Program-made: the position numbers and the translations under genes
NCBI RefSeq assembly: GCF_009730915.1
Contig: NC_052475.1
Coordinates: forward strand, 32,673,016-32,737,015
Origin: Dioscorea cayenensis subsp. rotundata
Lineage: Eukaryota > Streptophyta > Magnoliopsida > Dioscoreales > Dioscoreaceae
DNA length: 64,000 nucleotides
Direction of reading: 5' to 3'
The notes under the pieces: model-generated
Told to the model about the DNA's origin: nothing
What the model saw: only the letters and a program-made list of their open reading frames with translations
The model's database searches: none
Part shown: one piece after another, positions 11,171-25,800 of the stretch
Numbering within the stretch: the first letter of the stretch is position 1
How the letters are laid out: each line of letters begins with the position of its first letter

Positions 11171-14100
11171 ATGTTGCATTCTACCTTCCAAGTTTCAAAC
11201 CAAACACCCTCATTCTTCTCCTTCTCAAGAAAATACTCTTCTTCCTCTTCTACTTTTTTATATGGTACTTCTCATGCAATAATTAATAATAAGGTGAGAG
11301 CACATCATGAGAAAAAGAAGAGTAGTGGAAGAAAGGGAAGGAGAACAGGAAGGATATGTTGCTCAGTGAGCAAAGAGACTAAAACGGCGGTGGAGGATCA
11401 GTTGGACAGCAGTCCAGTGAGGGTGAAGGGAGTTGTCAATGTGCTGATGAGCACTGGAGATAACTTAACAAATATTGGAATTACACGGCCTCTTGATGAT
11501 ATCCAGGATTTGCTTGGCAAGTCTCTCCTTGTTGAGATTTTCAGCTCACATCTTGATCCTCGTAAGTACACTTCATCATTCTCTTTTTGTACTTTCCCTT
11601 TTTTTTTTTTCATACTCAACTAACTGTTCATGAATCTACAAACATATGTGTTTGTAGATTCATGAAGTGTGTGTGAGATCTCTCATGCATGCATAAGTCA
11701 CTTTTTAAAGTAATAATAAACTGCAAACCAAATACACAAATAACTTTGGTCTCTCTCTCTCTCTCTCTCTCTTTTCTAGCGATCGAGTATTTATGAGTCT
11801 CCCCCTCTCTCCCTTCATTTCTTCCTTTTGCTTCTCTTAACAAGTGCTCATGACTTTTTCTTCTTTTTCTTCTTCTTCTTCTTCTTCTTCTTCTTCGATC
11901 TGTTCTCATCTCTTACAAGTGTGTGGTCATGCACATCTGTCTATATATATTTATATTTATTTAAGGGAGATCAAAAAAATGCAACGTTAACTAAGATGTC
12001 TATCAGCCATCAGGCAAAGGTTAAAAAAGAAAACGAAAAAGAAAAAGCAAAAAAAGAGAATAACTATGGTAAATAGGTAAGACCGTAAGAGTAATGAGAA
12101 ATAGATGCAAGGAAGTTCAAGGCAATGGCCCTTCACTATTTTATGCATGAAATCATTGTCTAATTATAGTGAAAAAAAAAGGGAAATGACATAAACTCAC
12201 TTATGTTGCTATATATATATATATATGATTTTTTTAGGCTTAATTCAAAAACCAAGTTTCGAGATGGGTTCAGGTATAATACTACTTCTCATCCAATGTT
12301 TATATTCTCAGATCCGATTATTGTTAATGATAATATGATCCTCAATAAGTCCTTTGTGGAAGAGAGGTGTTGTATTCCTCCTCTTTAGATTATATGATAG
12401 GAGGGTTTATTTTTAAAAGATGTACAAGTCACTGTAAATGATACATTCTTAGAAATATTAATGGGAGTAGAGAAATTTTTTTTCCCATTTTTATTTCCAT
12501 CCCACTAGAATTACCAGGTTTGGAAAATCCTCTTCCATAAAATTTATTTTATATTAAATACATCAAATATATTATTTTTTAATAATATATTTATTTTTCT
12601 TTAATATAAATAAAATTTTAATATTATATATATATATATTAAATATTAAAATTAGCCAATGGGAGAGGAGTCCCGGACGAGGTAATTAAATTGACAACTC
12701 TAATGTCTGCTTGTGGTTTCGTATAAAAGAAAAAATTAATTAATGATTTTTATGAAAATAAATAAATATTATAAATTGGGAAGTAATAGTTCCACAATTA
12801 ATAGCTCAACCTGAAAATGAAAGTTTGAATGGTCGCAAGTTGAAAAACTCTTTTGTCTTTTTCTTTCGATTTTCCTAAATAATTTCAATCCAAAAGCAAT
12901 TTTTAACTTTGCACGATTCCTTCATACGCAAAACAAACAAATTTAATTCTCTTTAAATAAAAATGACAAAATTTTGAAATTTTAGTGTCCAAACAAATTT
13001 AATCCCTTTTAGTACGATAGTCTAAAATCACAAAACTTTTTTGATTAATCTTGACAAGGACGTCATTAATGAAAAAATAATTCAAACGCTGCTCTGGAGC
13101 GCATTGTGAACCACATGATTGTGATATGAAATTCAAGTAGATGGACAAGTAAAATCAAAAAAATTCTTAATTAATCTTTCCTGTATAATCAATTATGTAC
13201 CTTTACAAAACTTTTTTTTTTTTTTGAAAAAAGAAAATAAATCACAATTTATTAAAAACAAAATAGTAACAAACTACAAAATAGACATAAAAACGGAAAA
13301 ACAAAGATAGAACACAAAAAAAGTACATGAACATCCACACCACTGGAAATTAACATTAATACTTTGATTGAATACATAATAAAACAGATTTATGTTTTTT
13401 TTACAAAAACACCCTCGTAAAACAAGATAATAATAAAAAGTGACACTTTAGAAGGAAATATATACTGTTGTTAAGAGTTCTAACAGTATAATTAATTTTA
13501 TTATGTGTTTGCAGAGACTGGAAAGGAGAAGGGAGTGATAGCAGCATATGCACACAGGCAGAGTAAGGAAGGAGATGTTGTTAAGTATGAGTGTAGTTTC
13601 ACAATGCCGAAGAATTTCGGTATTGGTGGAGTTCTTGTCACCAATGAGCACCACAAGGAGACCTTCCTCAGGGACATAGTTCTCGCCCCCTTAGACGACA
13701 GCAAACCTGTAAACATCAGCTGCATGTCCTGGGTGCACAGCAAGTTTGATTGCCATGAAAAGAGAATATTTTTCACTAATAAGGTGATCAACTCCTCATT
13801 AATTCATTTTGTTTACACTTTTAGTTCATATACATCATGCATGAAGTTCATATTAATTACCTAAACTGATTATAATTAACCTAACAAAGAAAATCAATAA
13901 AAGCATGTCAGAAAAGCTTAAAAGTTTGAAAAATGATTCAGAAAGAACTTTCAGTGAGTGAAGTCTCTTGTCAAAAGATGCAAGAGCTTCTGTATTACTT
14001 CAGGATCCAATAATCCTTAGAGATTAGACTGATGTAGTTTGCATGGTTAACTATATTGTTAGTGAATATGATGAGCAAATAAAAAGAATTGATATTTATA

Positions 14101-17100
14101 CAGTAAAAAATGTGAGTAAAGTTAAGGTTGGTCATTTTACATATTTTCATTTCTGGATGCCTTCAAACGAACACACTATTGCACTAGTAAATGGTACACA
14201 TATTTGATTTTTTAAGAGGCATTCCTGCAATATAATTGTTTCAAATGTTTTCTGTACATTGAATACTGATAGCGAATTGACTAAATTGTCGTACCCATAT
14301 AATTAAGCTAGATATCATGTGAACAATTGTACCCACCATGACTGTTGTTCAGCATCTCTAGAGGACAACTAGTCATGTAAGCCAACAGCCTTTTGCCAAA
14401 TCTTAGATCTAAGAATTTCACAGAATGTGAAAATTTAGAGTAGAGATTTCAAGTTTGGTTGTTCAGTCATAAGAGTGTAAGTTTAACTCAGTGTCAGGTT
14501 ATAATTTTTATCTACTATTTAGAGTTTTAAGGTTTGTTAAGTTTGATCTACACCTCCACAAAAAACAATAATTATGACTATACCGTTGTATAATTTGCAG
14601 GGGTCTAAAAAAAATTAATAATAACAATTGCTATTCATTTTTATGAGAATATGCAGAAAAAAAAATTAAAACCCTTATTTTTATCATTCACTAATAAGCC
14701 TATGTTCAGTAGAAGGTTGAGACTTGAGAGGGTCCACATGACATAAAGGACCAGACCTCTCCGCCTGCCACACCCCCAATTTTTAGGAAACATGGGACAA
14801 TAGGGTCGCAGGCCAGATCACTTAATTATTAATTAAAGAAAAAGATAACACCGTACGAAGATTCTTCTTTTCCAGACAAAAAACCAGGACCATGCAATGC
14901 AGAGAAGGGGGCCAGTCCTGTTCATCAACAAAATTGTACCTCTTTGTTTGATCTATTAAACATGGCTCCTTCTGTCTTATCTTTAAGATAAGATTTCTCC
15001 TCCCATGAATGGTCAGGTGTTGACCCCACAACCTTGTATCTAGATCTATGGTCATGGAGACACGTGGTTATCTCTGTTTCATATAGCCCTTACGTTGTAC
15101 CCTTACATGATGAGTTGCATGCATGTAAAGTTATGAACATGAGTTACTATTCATTTGAACATAATATTAAAAACAGCAAAGATAAAAATGCGACGATGAC
15201 AATTAATTCCACATTAACTAAATGATAAGTTAAGTTAACAAGTTGTTCTCTGAGTAATGGATCTTTGAAGTTATTAAGAGAATTAATATACACAATTAAT
15301 GATCAATATGCATGCATGCAGTTTGTTCTTTTATGTCGCTTCTGTTTTTTATATTTTATACTCTGTACTGTTTTTAATAAATTGTGATTTATTCATCTTA
15401 TTCAAAAAAATAAAAATATGCATGCATGCTATTTAGCTTTAAAAGTTCATGAATGAGCCATGTTGTGTGTACTGTATATGACTTAATAATTGTTGTGTTT
15501 TGTAGTCATACTTGCCCTTCCAGACGCCGGCAGGGCTCCAGCGGCTGAGGGAGGCAGATCTAGAGAGCAAGAGAGGAGATGGCACCGGTGAGCGAAAGAC
15601 ATATGAGAGGATCTATGACTATGACACCTACAATGATCTCGGTGACCCAGACAACAGTGATGACTTGGTCCGCTCTATTCTTGGTGGCTCCAAGGAGTAC
15701 CCCTACCCCCGGCGTTGCCGCACTGGCAGGCCTCCAACCAAGAAAGGTATTTCTAAGTTTCTAACCAAACTATGAAATTAATGCAGACTCCCTATACTAT
15801 ATATAATCTGATGATGTATGTGTGTGTGTGTAGAGTCTCTCTGTGTTATTAATTAGTTAAGTGATCACTGATAAGACGGTATAAAATGTTAGTTTGTCAA
15901 TCCAAATGCTTATGAATGCATAAACTGCAGACCCAAATTCAGAGACAAGGAAGGGGACTATGTATGTACCAAGGGATGAAGCCTTCTCAGAGGTGAAGCA
16001 ACTGACATTCTCTGTGAAGACACTGAGGTCTGCGCTGAAAGCATTGGTGCCATCCATTGAGACAGCGATCATTGACACCAAGCTTGGGTTCCCCTACTTC
16101 ACAGCCATTGACACGTTGTTCGATGAGGGCATGCCTCTCCCTAAGCAGGAGGGCCTCAACTTTTTCCGCACTCTAGTACCCAGACTCATCAAGGCCGTGC
16201 AGGATACCACCGACATCCTGCTCTTTGAAACTCCAGAGATGATAGATAGTACGTAAAAAAATTTATTCTTCAGTATATATATATATATATATATATCTGC
16301 ATATAGATATTAATGGTTTTTGAATGAAAGCTTTGACATTCTAGGTTTCTAGTAAGCATGTCATTAACTATACGCAGCTCTTGCTCATGCAAATGTGGTA
16401 ATCTACATATCTGTCCATTTTTTGTCTAATTTTCTAATCCCTCATCATGTTTTTATATATTTGTGAGCAGTAAAATAAAGAATACTGAACAATAACAGCT
16501 ATCACCATACATATAGCCAAAGTTAAAAGTGAATGTACACGAGGAGGAAAAAATAGAAGATTTTCATTCAACTACATTAATAACTGTGCTCATATGCTAT
16601 CTATTGCAATTATAGGTTCAAAATGCGCTTATTTTCTCTTGAAAGTTATTATAGATTACACCATTCTTATTTCTTATCGAAAATGAAATCTTATTATTAA
16701 TATTACAAATAGAATTATGGTAAAATGGAGAATACTAATCATATATACATTGATCCTCATATACTATCTGTTGTATGACAGGGGATAAGTTCTCATGGTT
16801 CAGAGACGAAGAACTTGGAAGACAAACTTTGGCAGGTTTAAATCCTCTAGGTATTCAGTTGGTCACGGTAAGTCAACTTATAACAACTAATAAATTCATA
16901 TATATATATATATATATATATATACTGATTCAGAGATTTGTTCCTATTTGACAAAAATTCGAAGGTGAGCGTTGATTAACTTACATGTTACTGACAATGC
17001 AGGAGTTCCCGTTCGTAAGTAAGCTTGATCCAGAAGTTTATGGTCCACCTGAATCAGCAATCACCAAAGAAGTGATTGAATGTGAGCTGGGAGGACGTTT

Positions 17101-18898
17101 GACAGTAGAGGAGGTAATAAAATTTGTGCAATAAAATCCCCTCAATGCACATGCATTAGCATGTGCAACGTCATTTGGCTCAACAACATGCAATGCTAAT
17201 AATTCGAAGTTTTCAAGCATCAATTTTCTAATCTCCTAATAATTAAACAAATTAATTCTTATTGCAGTCTGCTAAGAACTGTTTTTGAATCTTAGTTATT
17301 TATGTAGATTAGTATATACATGAATAATAAATCAGTAGTATATCCATGCAGGCAATAAAGCAGAAGAGGTTATTCATAATAGATTACCATGATTTGCTGC
17401 TACCGTATGTACACAAAGTCAGGGCGCTGGAAAACACCACCTTGTATGGATCACGCACATTGTTCTTCCTCACACGAAGAAACACATTAAAGCCCATTGC
17501 TATTGAGCTCACCCGTCCAGCTTCCCCGACGAAGCCCCAATGGAAGCAAGTCTTCTCCCCTCATAATTGGGATTCCACCGGAGCCTGGCTTTGGAAGCTC
17601 GCAAAGGTTCACGCTGGTGCCCATGACTCTGGCGTCCATCAACTTGTCTCCCATTGGTAACAACCTCTACAATTCAAAAAAAAACTTCACAGTAATACAA
17701 TTCACTTTCACCCAAAAATTATTAGCTAACAATAATAATTATAACCGTTTTTGCCAGGCTGCGAACTCACGCCTGCACAGAGACGTACGTCATTGCAGCA
17801 AACCGGCAACTAAGCGCAATGCATCCAATATACAGACTTCTACACCCGCATTTCCGGTACACAATGGAGATCAACGCACTAGCAAGAGAGTTTCTCATCT
17901 CAGGAGGCGGCATCATTGAGACCTCCTTCTCCCCCAGCAAGTACTCCATGGAGCTCTGCTCTGTAGCCTACGACAAGCTCTGGAGATTTGACACGGAATC
18001 ACTCCCAGCTGATCTGATCAGCAGGTACATCACAAATAACCAACTATTCTTATTCTTATTCTTATTCTTATCTGTGACAAGACAATAAACAGTTACCGGG
18101 TATAATTGTGATTTGTGAATGGCCGGCAGGGGAATGGCGGTGGAGGATCCGAACGCAGAGCACGGGCTGAAGTTGACGATTGAGGACTACCCGTACGCCG
18201 CCGATGGGCTGCTGGTCTGGTCGTCGATCAAGGAATGGGTGACGGACTACGTCTATCACTATTACCCCAGACCGGAGCTAATAAAGAAGGACCAAGAGTT
18301 GCAAGCATGGTGGACGGAGGTACGTGTGAAGGGGCACCCCGAAAAGAAGGACGAGCCATGGTGGCCGAAGCTGGAGACGGAGGAGGACTTGATCGGAATT
18401 CTGTGCACCATCATCTGGGTGGCGTCCGGGCACCACGCGGCGGTGAACTTTGGGCAGTACCACTACGCTGGATACTTCCCGAACAGGCCGACGATCGCGC
18501 GGGTGAGAATGCCGGTGGAGGCGTTGGAGGATGGGGACAGTGGGGAGTTCGAGAAGTTCTGGGAGAAGCCGGAGACGGCGCTGATGAAGTGCTTTCCATC
18601 ACAAATACAGGCGACGGTGGTGATGTCGATATTGGATATACTGTCGAACCATGCGCCGGATGAGGAGTACCTGGGAGGGGAGTTGGAGGCGTCGTGGGCG
18701 GAGAACGTTGAGATAAAGGCGGCGTTTGAGAGGTTCAATGGAAGGATGAAAGTGATCGAGGGGATCGTTGACGCCAGGAATGCTAACCAAGAGCTGAGGA
18801 ACCGGTGCGGCGCCGGGATAGTGCCTTATGAACTATTGAAGCCGTTCTCAGAGCCTGGAGTCACCGGCATGGGGATCCCCAATAGCATCTCCATCTGA
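11171..18898 (+). CDS. LOX: Chloroplast-type linoleate 13S-lipoxygenase (type 2 LOX)
   Basis: Nine exons join without frame loss: 11171-11561, 13515-13783, 15506-15746, 15931-16248, 16782-16867, 17003-17113, 17352-17656, 17758-18024 and 18130-18898, giving 918 aa. A Ser/Arg-rich N-terminus without acidic residues looks like a plastid transit peptide. A PLAT beta-barrel follows (about 80-215), then the catalytic helical domain. The non-haem iron ligands are all present: His573 and His578 (HWLRTH), His765 and Asn769 (HHAAVN), and the C-terminal Ile918 (SISI). The [11 protein letters not shown] motif is typical of plastid type 2 enzymes, which add O2 at C-13 of linolenate and feed jasmonate and leaf-volatile synthesis. 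Intron 1 has CT (11752-11775) and TTC (about 11858-11895) repeats. Introns 1 and 2 carry LINE tails. The 3' UTR has a TGCTTG repeat. Confidence 0.95.
13212..13399 (-). mobile_element. 5'-truncated LINE 3' end in LOX intron 1
   Basis: A T run (13212-13225) is followed by the reverse complement of the AATAAATTGTGATTTATT-like tail also seen at 15320-15414. The flanks TTTACAAAAC (13202-13211) and TTTACAAAAAC (13400-13410) fit a target-site duplication. The L1-type assignment is by similarity to the other tails here. Confidence 0.5.
15320..15414 (+). mobile_element. Very short 5'-truncated LINE 3' end in LOX intron 2
   Basis: A 95-bp insert ends in an A-rich tail and is flanked by a perfect 15-bp duplication, AATATGCATGCATGC, at 15305-15319 and 15415-15429. 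Its body (CTCTGTACTGT...AATAAATTGTGATTTATTC) matches the LINE tails at 13212, 46096 and 60600. This is target-primed retroposition with extreme 5' truncation. Confidence 0.75.
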
Positions 18899-19814
18899 AG
18901 CCCTCCTACTTACTTCTACTAGTTAATTGCTCTGCTTCCGCTGCTTGTGCTTGTGCTTGTGCTTGTGCTTGTGCAAGTTGGAATCAGTTGTTTGCGTATA
19001 TGATAATAAATGGGAATGCATAGCGAAAGCTATAATGGGAACATTCTTCACGCTTTTTTACTTTCTTGCTTATTTATCTTTTTTATGGATTTGGAAATGT
19101 GCCTCTGGTAAGTTATGCATGCATAACAACAACAACAACAACGATATATAAATCAAAATCAAAACTAAACTAAAACATCCGCAATGTGCAAGATATATGC
19201 AGCTCTTAACAGATGCAATACAAATAAGTATAATGCATATAAATAAAAGTTAATTCACCATTAATACCTACATAGAGGTTTTCTCCTTTGATAGTCCTTC
19301 TTAATTCTAGTTATGAACATATATCTTGGAACATAGGCACCAAATAAGTTATATATTTCTTTATCCAAAATAAATAAATAAACTTAAAATCTGGTGCTTT
19401 CCTTTTCCTATTTGCGGTAGAAACGTGAATGATTCTTCGTATACATAGCTAGGCAATAAAACGAGAAGAGTAAATGAAGGATGCAAGGAGTTATATGAAC
19501 ATTTAAAAGGAATATTCTGGTGCAATTAAAGAGTGTGGATCATGCTTCAAAAGTACAAATCTCTAGTCAGTAATCTTCACCTATATGAGCAGAGCTATTA
19601 ACAGAATATTCATATTCATAACTAGACAACAAAACTTTTTTCAACAAATTCCACTAAAACTATACAAGACCACAAAGATCTTACAATTATTTGGTAGAAC
19701 CGTAGAATAGAAGAGGGTACTAGGTCATACAATGAGCAAATTTTTCTATGAAGCAGTCAAGTGTCTCAGCTGATGTACAGTGTGTGCAGCAAATTGATTC
19801 AGAAGGGAAGGGTA
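18899..19814. other. Intergenic region between convergent LOX and SRF
   Basis: This holds the LOX 3' UTR, with a TGCTTG hexamer repeat at about 18935-18974 and a short ACA repeat near 19126-19142. It also holds the 3' UTR of SRF from the other side. No further gene is visible. Confidence 0.5.
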
Positions 19815-22800
19815 TTACTCAAAATAGGCAACAGTTGATTTGAATGAAAGATCAGACATATTAAGATCAGAATCAGATGCATCATGGCCCATCTTTTGAA
19901 CCAGATGGACAAACTTCCCCACGATCTCAGTCATTCCCATACGAAATTCAGGCTGTGGCTGCTCAGAAGAATTATAAGTAGAGTGAGAAGGTGCCCAAAC
20001 ACATGTTAATCAACTTTTTTTATATTTTAGATTCTACGTCAAAAGGGGTGCATGTGTGAGTGCGCGTGGGCCATGCCCAAAAGCCACTTCTATATTTCTT
20101 TCAAGTTTTTCAGATTACAGTATACAGTATATCTTTGTGTGAATGGGAAACACATGCATGCAGAGTGAACCTTATATTTTTTCTGCGGAGCAGGTATTTC
20201 TAATACAGGATTTACACTACTGTAGAAAATGATTTTCTATGAAGAATGATCAAGCCAGGCCACCTTGGTTTGCAAACTTATATCTTTTGACAGATAAAAC
20301 AATGTAATGTGGCTCAATATTCTAATGGCACCAATTTAACTGAAAAAACACAGGAGAGGGCCAGTGAGTCATACTTGAATGCAGAGCAGGATTATGTCAG
20401 CAAATCGAGAAAGGACCTCGGGAGGAATGGTGTCTCTAATTGAAGGATCAACAATATCTTCCAGCAAGCTGAAGTCATGGAGACGAGAGGAAGCCCAGTT
20501 AACCAGAAATTGCTCGTGCTTCCTCCTTGAACTGTATTGATAAGACAAAAACATGGTTCAGGAAACAATTTAATAAAAAATCTAAGTATATGCATAATTA
20601 AGAGATGGTGCGCCGCACGTACATGTCAAAAGCCCTCTTTCCTGTTAAAATCTCAAGCAAAATCACACCAAAGCTGTAAACGTCACTCTTCACCTCATCA
20701 TTTCTAGGAACACTACTCTCAGGGGCGGCATAACAATTAATGTGATTTCTCAGTTCACTAGCCTGTACCATACGCATGCAAACCTCATGTATGTGGAATA
20801 ATATAAGAGGTCTAAACACTTGGTTTAAGATGGTGAAGAGAAAAGGAACTTTAGTTGATCTCTATGACAAAATGGAAAAGGATGAGAGAATTACCTCCGG
20901 CTTAGGTTCGATGAGAGGCCTTAGCGTAGCTATTCCACAATCAGTGAGTTGGGGAGCATACTGGTTGCCAAGCAAAATGTTGCTTGCCTTGATACTCCCA
21001 TGTGCAATTGGAGGAATGCATAGACAATGCAAATACCTGATCATGATGGAGGCATTGATCACCAACCAAAAATAAAAAAATAAAAAAATAAAACCGAAAA
21101 GAAAAAACATTTATGGCATAATAACAGGAGGAATGCATGAACTGATGGACAATACAAAAACACAAACATGAAGGAGGACAAAAGAAAGCAAAAAATAATA
21201 GCGAAAAAATATATTAAATTTGTAAATTGGCAAAACTAAAAGAAATTCGTGGTAAGAAGGGAAAATATCTTAATGGTGAAAATATAGCTCTTGTATAAGC
21301 TATATTTGCTATCCCTACACATTCCTTTTTATTCTTTGCCAACAGAAAAATCATAAATGGAGCATGAAAATAAAAGAGGCACAATACAAGGAGCACCAAT
21401 AAGTTTAACATGAAATTATATAATTTTACGTACTCTATAGCATGGGCTACACCAAGGGAAATCTTCACCCGAGCTTTCCAGGAAAGAGCCTTACAGGTAT
21501 CATTGGAAGAAAACAAGGCATCAGCAAGAGACCGGCCACTGGCATACTCATACACAAGACTGTATTGGCCTTGGTCCACACAATAACCTAAAAGGCTGGT
21601 GATATTCTGGTGTTGCAAGCGGCTCATATTCCATACTAAATCTAGAAAATCATCTTCTTCATGCACAGCCAGTGGTAGCATGTCAATCCTCTTGACAGCT
21701 ACTACCTGATAAAGTGAAAGGTAGGAAAAAAATATTTGAGCTTGTATAATTGACATTTCATGGTAAGAATGATTAATGCATATTACAGTTGTAAATACAA
21801 GCCACCAATGAGGTTCTATCTAGATATTTTAGTCCTAAAGCATAGAATCTTTATAATAAAAAATCCCCCAATGAAAAAAAAAATAATACTCAACATCCCA
21901 TGCTCAGTTTGTTTTTTTGTTTTGTTTTCCCCTGAATGTGACAAATCATTTGTCAAAGGAGGGCACATACATGGAGCGCAAATACAAGTTCTGAAATACT
22001 TATGCTCTCATCCTATGCAGGCTGATGTTCAAACCCATCTTTTCAATGTGATACAAACATCTTACATATAGGATCCAATGCCAATAGACCAAACGGTCAT
22101 TGGCGCCCCATGCTCTGAATATGATACCAATGCTGAGTGTAAGACTATACTTCATATATACTGTATGATATTAATCTCCAAAAAGTCAGAAATTACAGGT
22201 GTATAACAAAGTGCCAAAGCTTCAAGACCTTAGCCTTTCAATTTAATAGAGTTGATGAGAACTAACTCAAACTGGTCATCTTATAACTGTCTAATCTGAA
22301 ACAAGGTCAGTGATGTGAAAAAAAAAGCTACCAGAGTTATTTTGGTTTCCTAGACCATCCTATGGCCTCGTTTTATTTGTACTTCATTTATTTTGAGGAA
22401 TCACTGTTCATCCACCTTTCCAAATATATATATTATATAAACATTGACATGTTCACGTTTCATGAAGTAACAATACGATCATGGGAAAAGGCAGCAAGAT
22501 AGAGCTGTAACTTGAAAGAAAGAAATACCTGACCATCAGAGAATTCAGCTCGGTAGACACAACCATTAGGGCCCGCCCCAAGAAGTCTTTCCTGACTGAA
22601 ATTGTTAGTGGCAATGCTTAGTTCAGAAGCTTTGTATATCTTAGCAGTTGGTTGGTTTCTGGGTTTCCTACAAGTAACTTTCCTTTTTGACCACCCCTCC
22701 GGCTTTTTGTGATGAATTGAGGAACGCCTATTCGTAGACGTAGAGGGAGAACCTATTGCCCACTGATCCAGGTTTAATGCAGGAACTGCAAAAGGAAGCC

Positions 22801-25800
22801 AATAGAAAACACAAAATTGGCACTACCATTAAGATTGGATAACACAAACTGTAGGTGTTGCATTTTGAAAAAATTGAACAACCGCACATCTACTGGAACA
22901 TGGGTTATCCACTTTATTCAAAAAAAAATGAAAAAATGAAACAACTAGAATTGGTGAATGTTTTGGTTATATTTGTTTGCTCATATCACAGAATGCAATT
23001 ATACAGCACAGATGGTATGGTCATTGCTCCATCATCTGATCAATTCGAGCAACCTAGTAAAGTGGTTGGCACATATAGGATTGTGTTTCTGCTGACTGTC
23101 TCCAGTATCCTAATCAAATCAAAAGGCTTTAATTCTAGAATTGACTAAATTCACCTATTGCCCATCTAGCAAAACTCAATTAATGCACCATGACTATCTT
23201 CAAAACCTTACATTCATATTGTCAGTGCTACCTAGATGAACCTAAAAAATTGTGGCATGCGTTCTGCAAAATCATAAGGAAAATCAGATTCGAAACTGAA
23301 ACAGCTAAAATTTTATTGGTAAGTTTATTAATCCACTATGCAGTCAAAAGGTGAAACTAGACTAAGCTAATGCTGCAGGCCAATGCTAACTACCTGATTG
23401 GGCAAATGAAGCAAATAAGCAGACAAATTTAGGTAAGAAACATACTGTCATGCCAAAAAGTCAAATAAATGAATTCCTCGTATACGTATCTTCCTATCTG
23501 CTGTATATTCATATCAATCAGACACATCATTTGTCAAGTGTAAACAACTCAAGTTTTTGATTCACTCAAAGCACATATGCTGCTTCATCGGAAAACAAAG
23601 AGAAAGGTAACTATGCTAATTCAGACTGTATTCCAATCAGCTGTGGCAACTCAAAAATGCTCCCCAGCATTGATTGCCAAAAGATTTTAATAATTCACTG
23701 GTCAAAATCTCACCAGTTGGTACAGTCACAGGAAGTGAAAGCAAAGAATCGTTGCTGATCTTATCTGTATTGAAGTTGGACTTTTGCTGTCTGCAGATGT
23801 GTACTATTTGTTCTCTGTAGATGTTCACTATTGTGGCAGTTGCAACAAACAAGGCTATTAAAACAACAGCAACAACTGCTACAGCCCATGACCTTAAGAT
23901 TCTCCGTTTATGGTTTCTCAGTTGGAGAGAAGAATAATTGAAAGGATTTGAGGTAGTGAATGGGCCGCTGATGTTCTCATTAGGTGTTGATAGAGGATGG
24001 GCACCTTCATTTAATGGAGGTTTAGGGGGCATTAAACCAGTTTGGAACTGATTTCCACTGTACCTGAACAAACGATTGGTAAATAAAAAAAAAAACATGA
24101 GACATTGTCAAGGTTCACATGCAAATAAATGGATGTTAGAACATGGAGGTCCAGACACCCAATAGAAATGGGCACACCTGAATTCCTGAATAGATTCAAA
24201 TTGCTCTGGGATAGATCCGCTAAAATTGTTATTCTCGAGATTCCTATATAAGCAACAAAAATAAAGAGAAGATCAGTCAACTCCATTGTCCCCTGGCCTC
24301 TATAGTTTTGGGACTTACAGAACAGACAAGGGCAGCTGTGCAAGAAAATTCACAGATCCTGTGAAGCGGTTGTCCTGTAGATAACTGCCAAAAGCTTCTA
24401 AAATCAGAAGGAAATATAAATTAATAAAAGGCTCAAAGCACCATTGCAACTATTGCCACAGCATCTCACTTACAGTTCATGAAGATTTGTAAAGGAAGAA
24501 AACCCGTTTGGTAGGTCACCAGAAAAGTGATTGAATGACAGATCCCTGAAGTTATTGAATCCAATGGAACCCATCAGACTATGCTGATAAAGACCTAATA
24601 GAAGCTTCAAAAAAATTTAATAGACAGAGCCTATGTATTCTAGGGAAGCAAACCAAACCAGAACTAGATACCTCAGCACATCATCAATAATCAATATTTG
24701 TTTTACAATTAAGCTCTCTACATATATTGCTACTGATACTATATATCAAATACAAGAATCTTACAATTTTTCCAAGCTTTGCATATCAGTAAACATATTA
24801 CCAATAGGTCCAGAGAAGAAGTTATGGCTCACATTCCTGCAAAAATGCATCAAAGAGATTTAACTTGTGAAGCTTCTATCTTTCTCATTTCTGTATAATC
24901 CTAATATGGCCAAAGAAACTTACAGGAGTTTAAGAGACTTCAGAGAATGCAGTGAATATGGGATGCTATTACTGAAATTATTGATAGCTAAGTTCCTGCA
25001 TCCCCAAATAAAAAATAGCATTCAGTACCCCATACACCATAAAAATCATACCATTTTTCTTTTTAACAAAATAAACTGAAAGTGATAAAGAACATACAAG
25101 AAGATGGTGTTTGGGGGCAATGCAGATGGAATCTCACCACCGATGTTATTAAAACTCACATCCCTGTAATGACCCCATAAAACCCAATTCCATATTTATC
25201 AACTACTGTGCCTTTGGAAGCAAAACAAAACAAAACAAAACAAAAGGATTCAAAACAAAAATGGTGAAAAGAGCTAGAATATCACAGTTGTTGCAATGAC
25301 AAGAAACTGGATAGCTGCGAACCCAGGAAGCCATTGAGCCCCATTCCATTAATCTTGCTACAACATGCAATTGATAAATCAGTGATTTTTCAGGAGGATT
25401 CTCACTTAAAAGAAAGAGGAATAAGCAGAAGGATTTTATTACATGGAAATGACTGAATCTCCAACACAGGCAACACCAAGCCATAGGTTTTCACCACAGG
25501 GATCACTATTGTTCCACCCAGTGAGTTGAACTGGGGCGTTGAGGGAGCGATAGAGGGCCTCAAGAGCCGACACTGCAATCAAAAGTGGAAGCCATTAAAA
25601 ACCCCTCTGTAAAAAGGGTTATCTAAGGAAAGGGAGGGGTGCTTTGAGAACATTTTTGCTACTTGTTTGGAAATGAAACCAGCGCCCAATTCAGGAATAA
25701 AAGCTGTGTCACTAGGCCATTCCTAGAAGTTTGTGAATTATGTCAGGGAATTACGGAAACTAAACCAGCATAATCTCTGGAAACCAATGAGCATTTGTTC

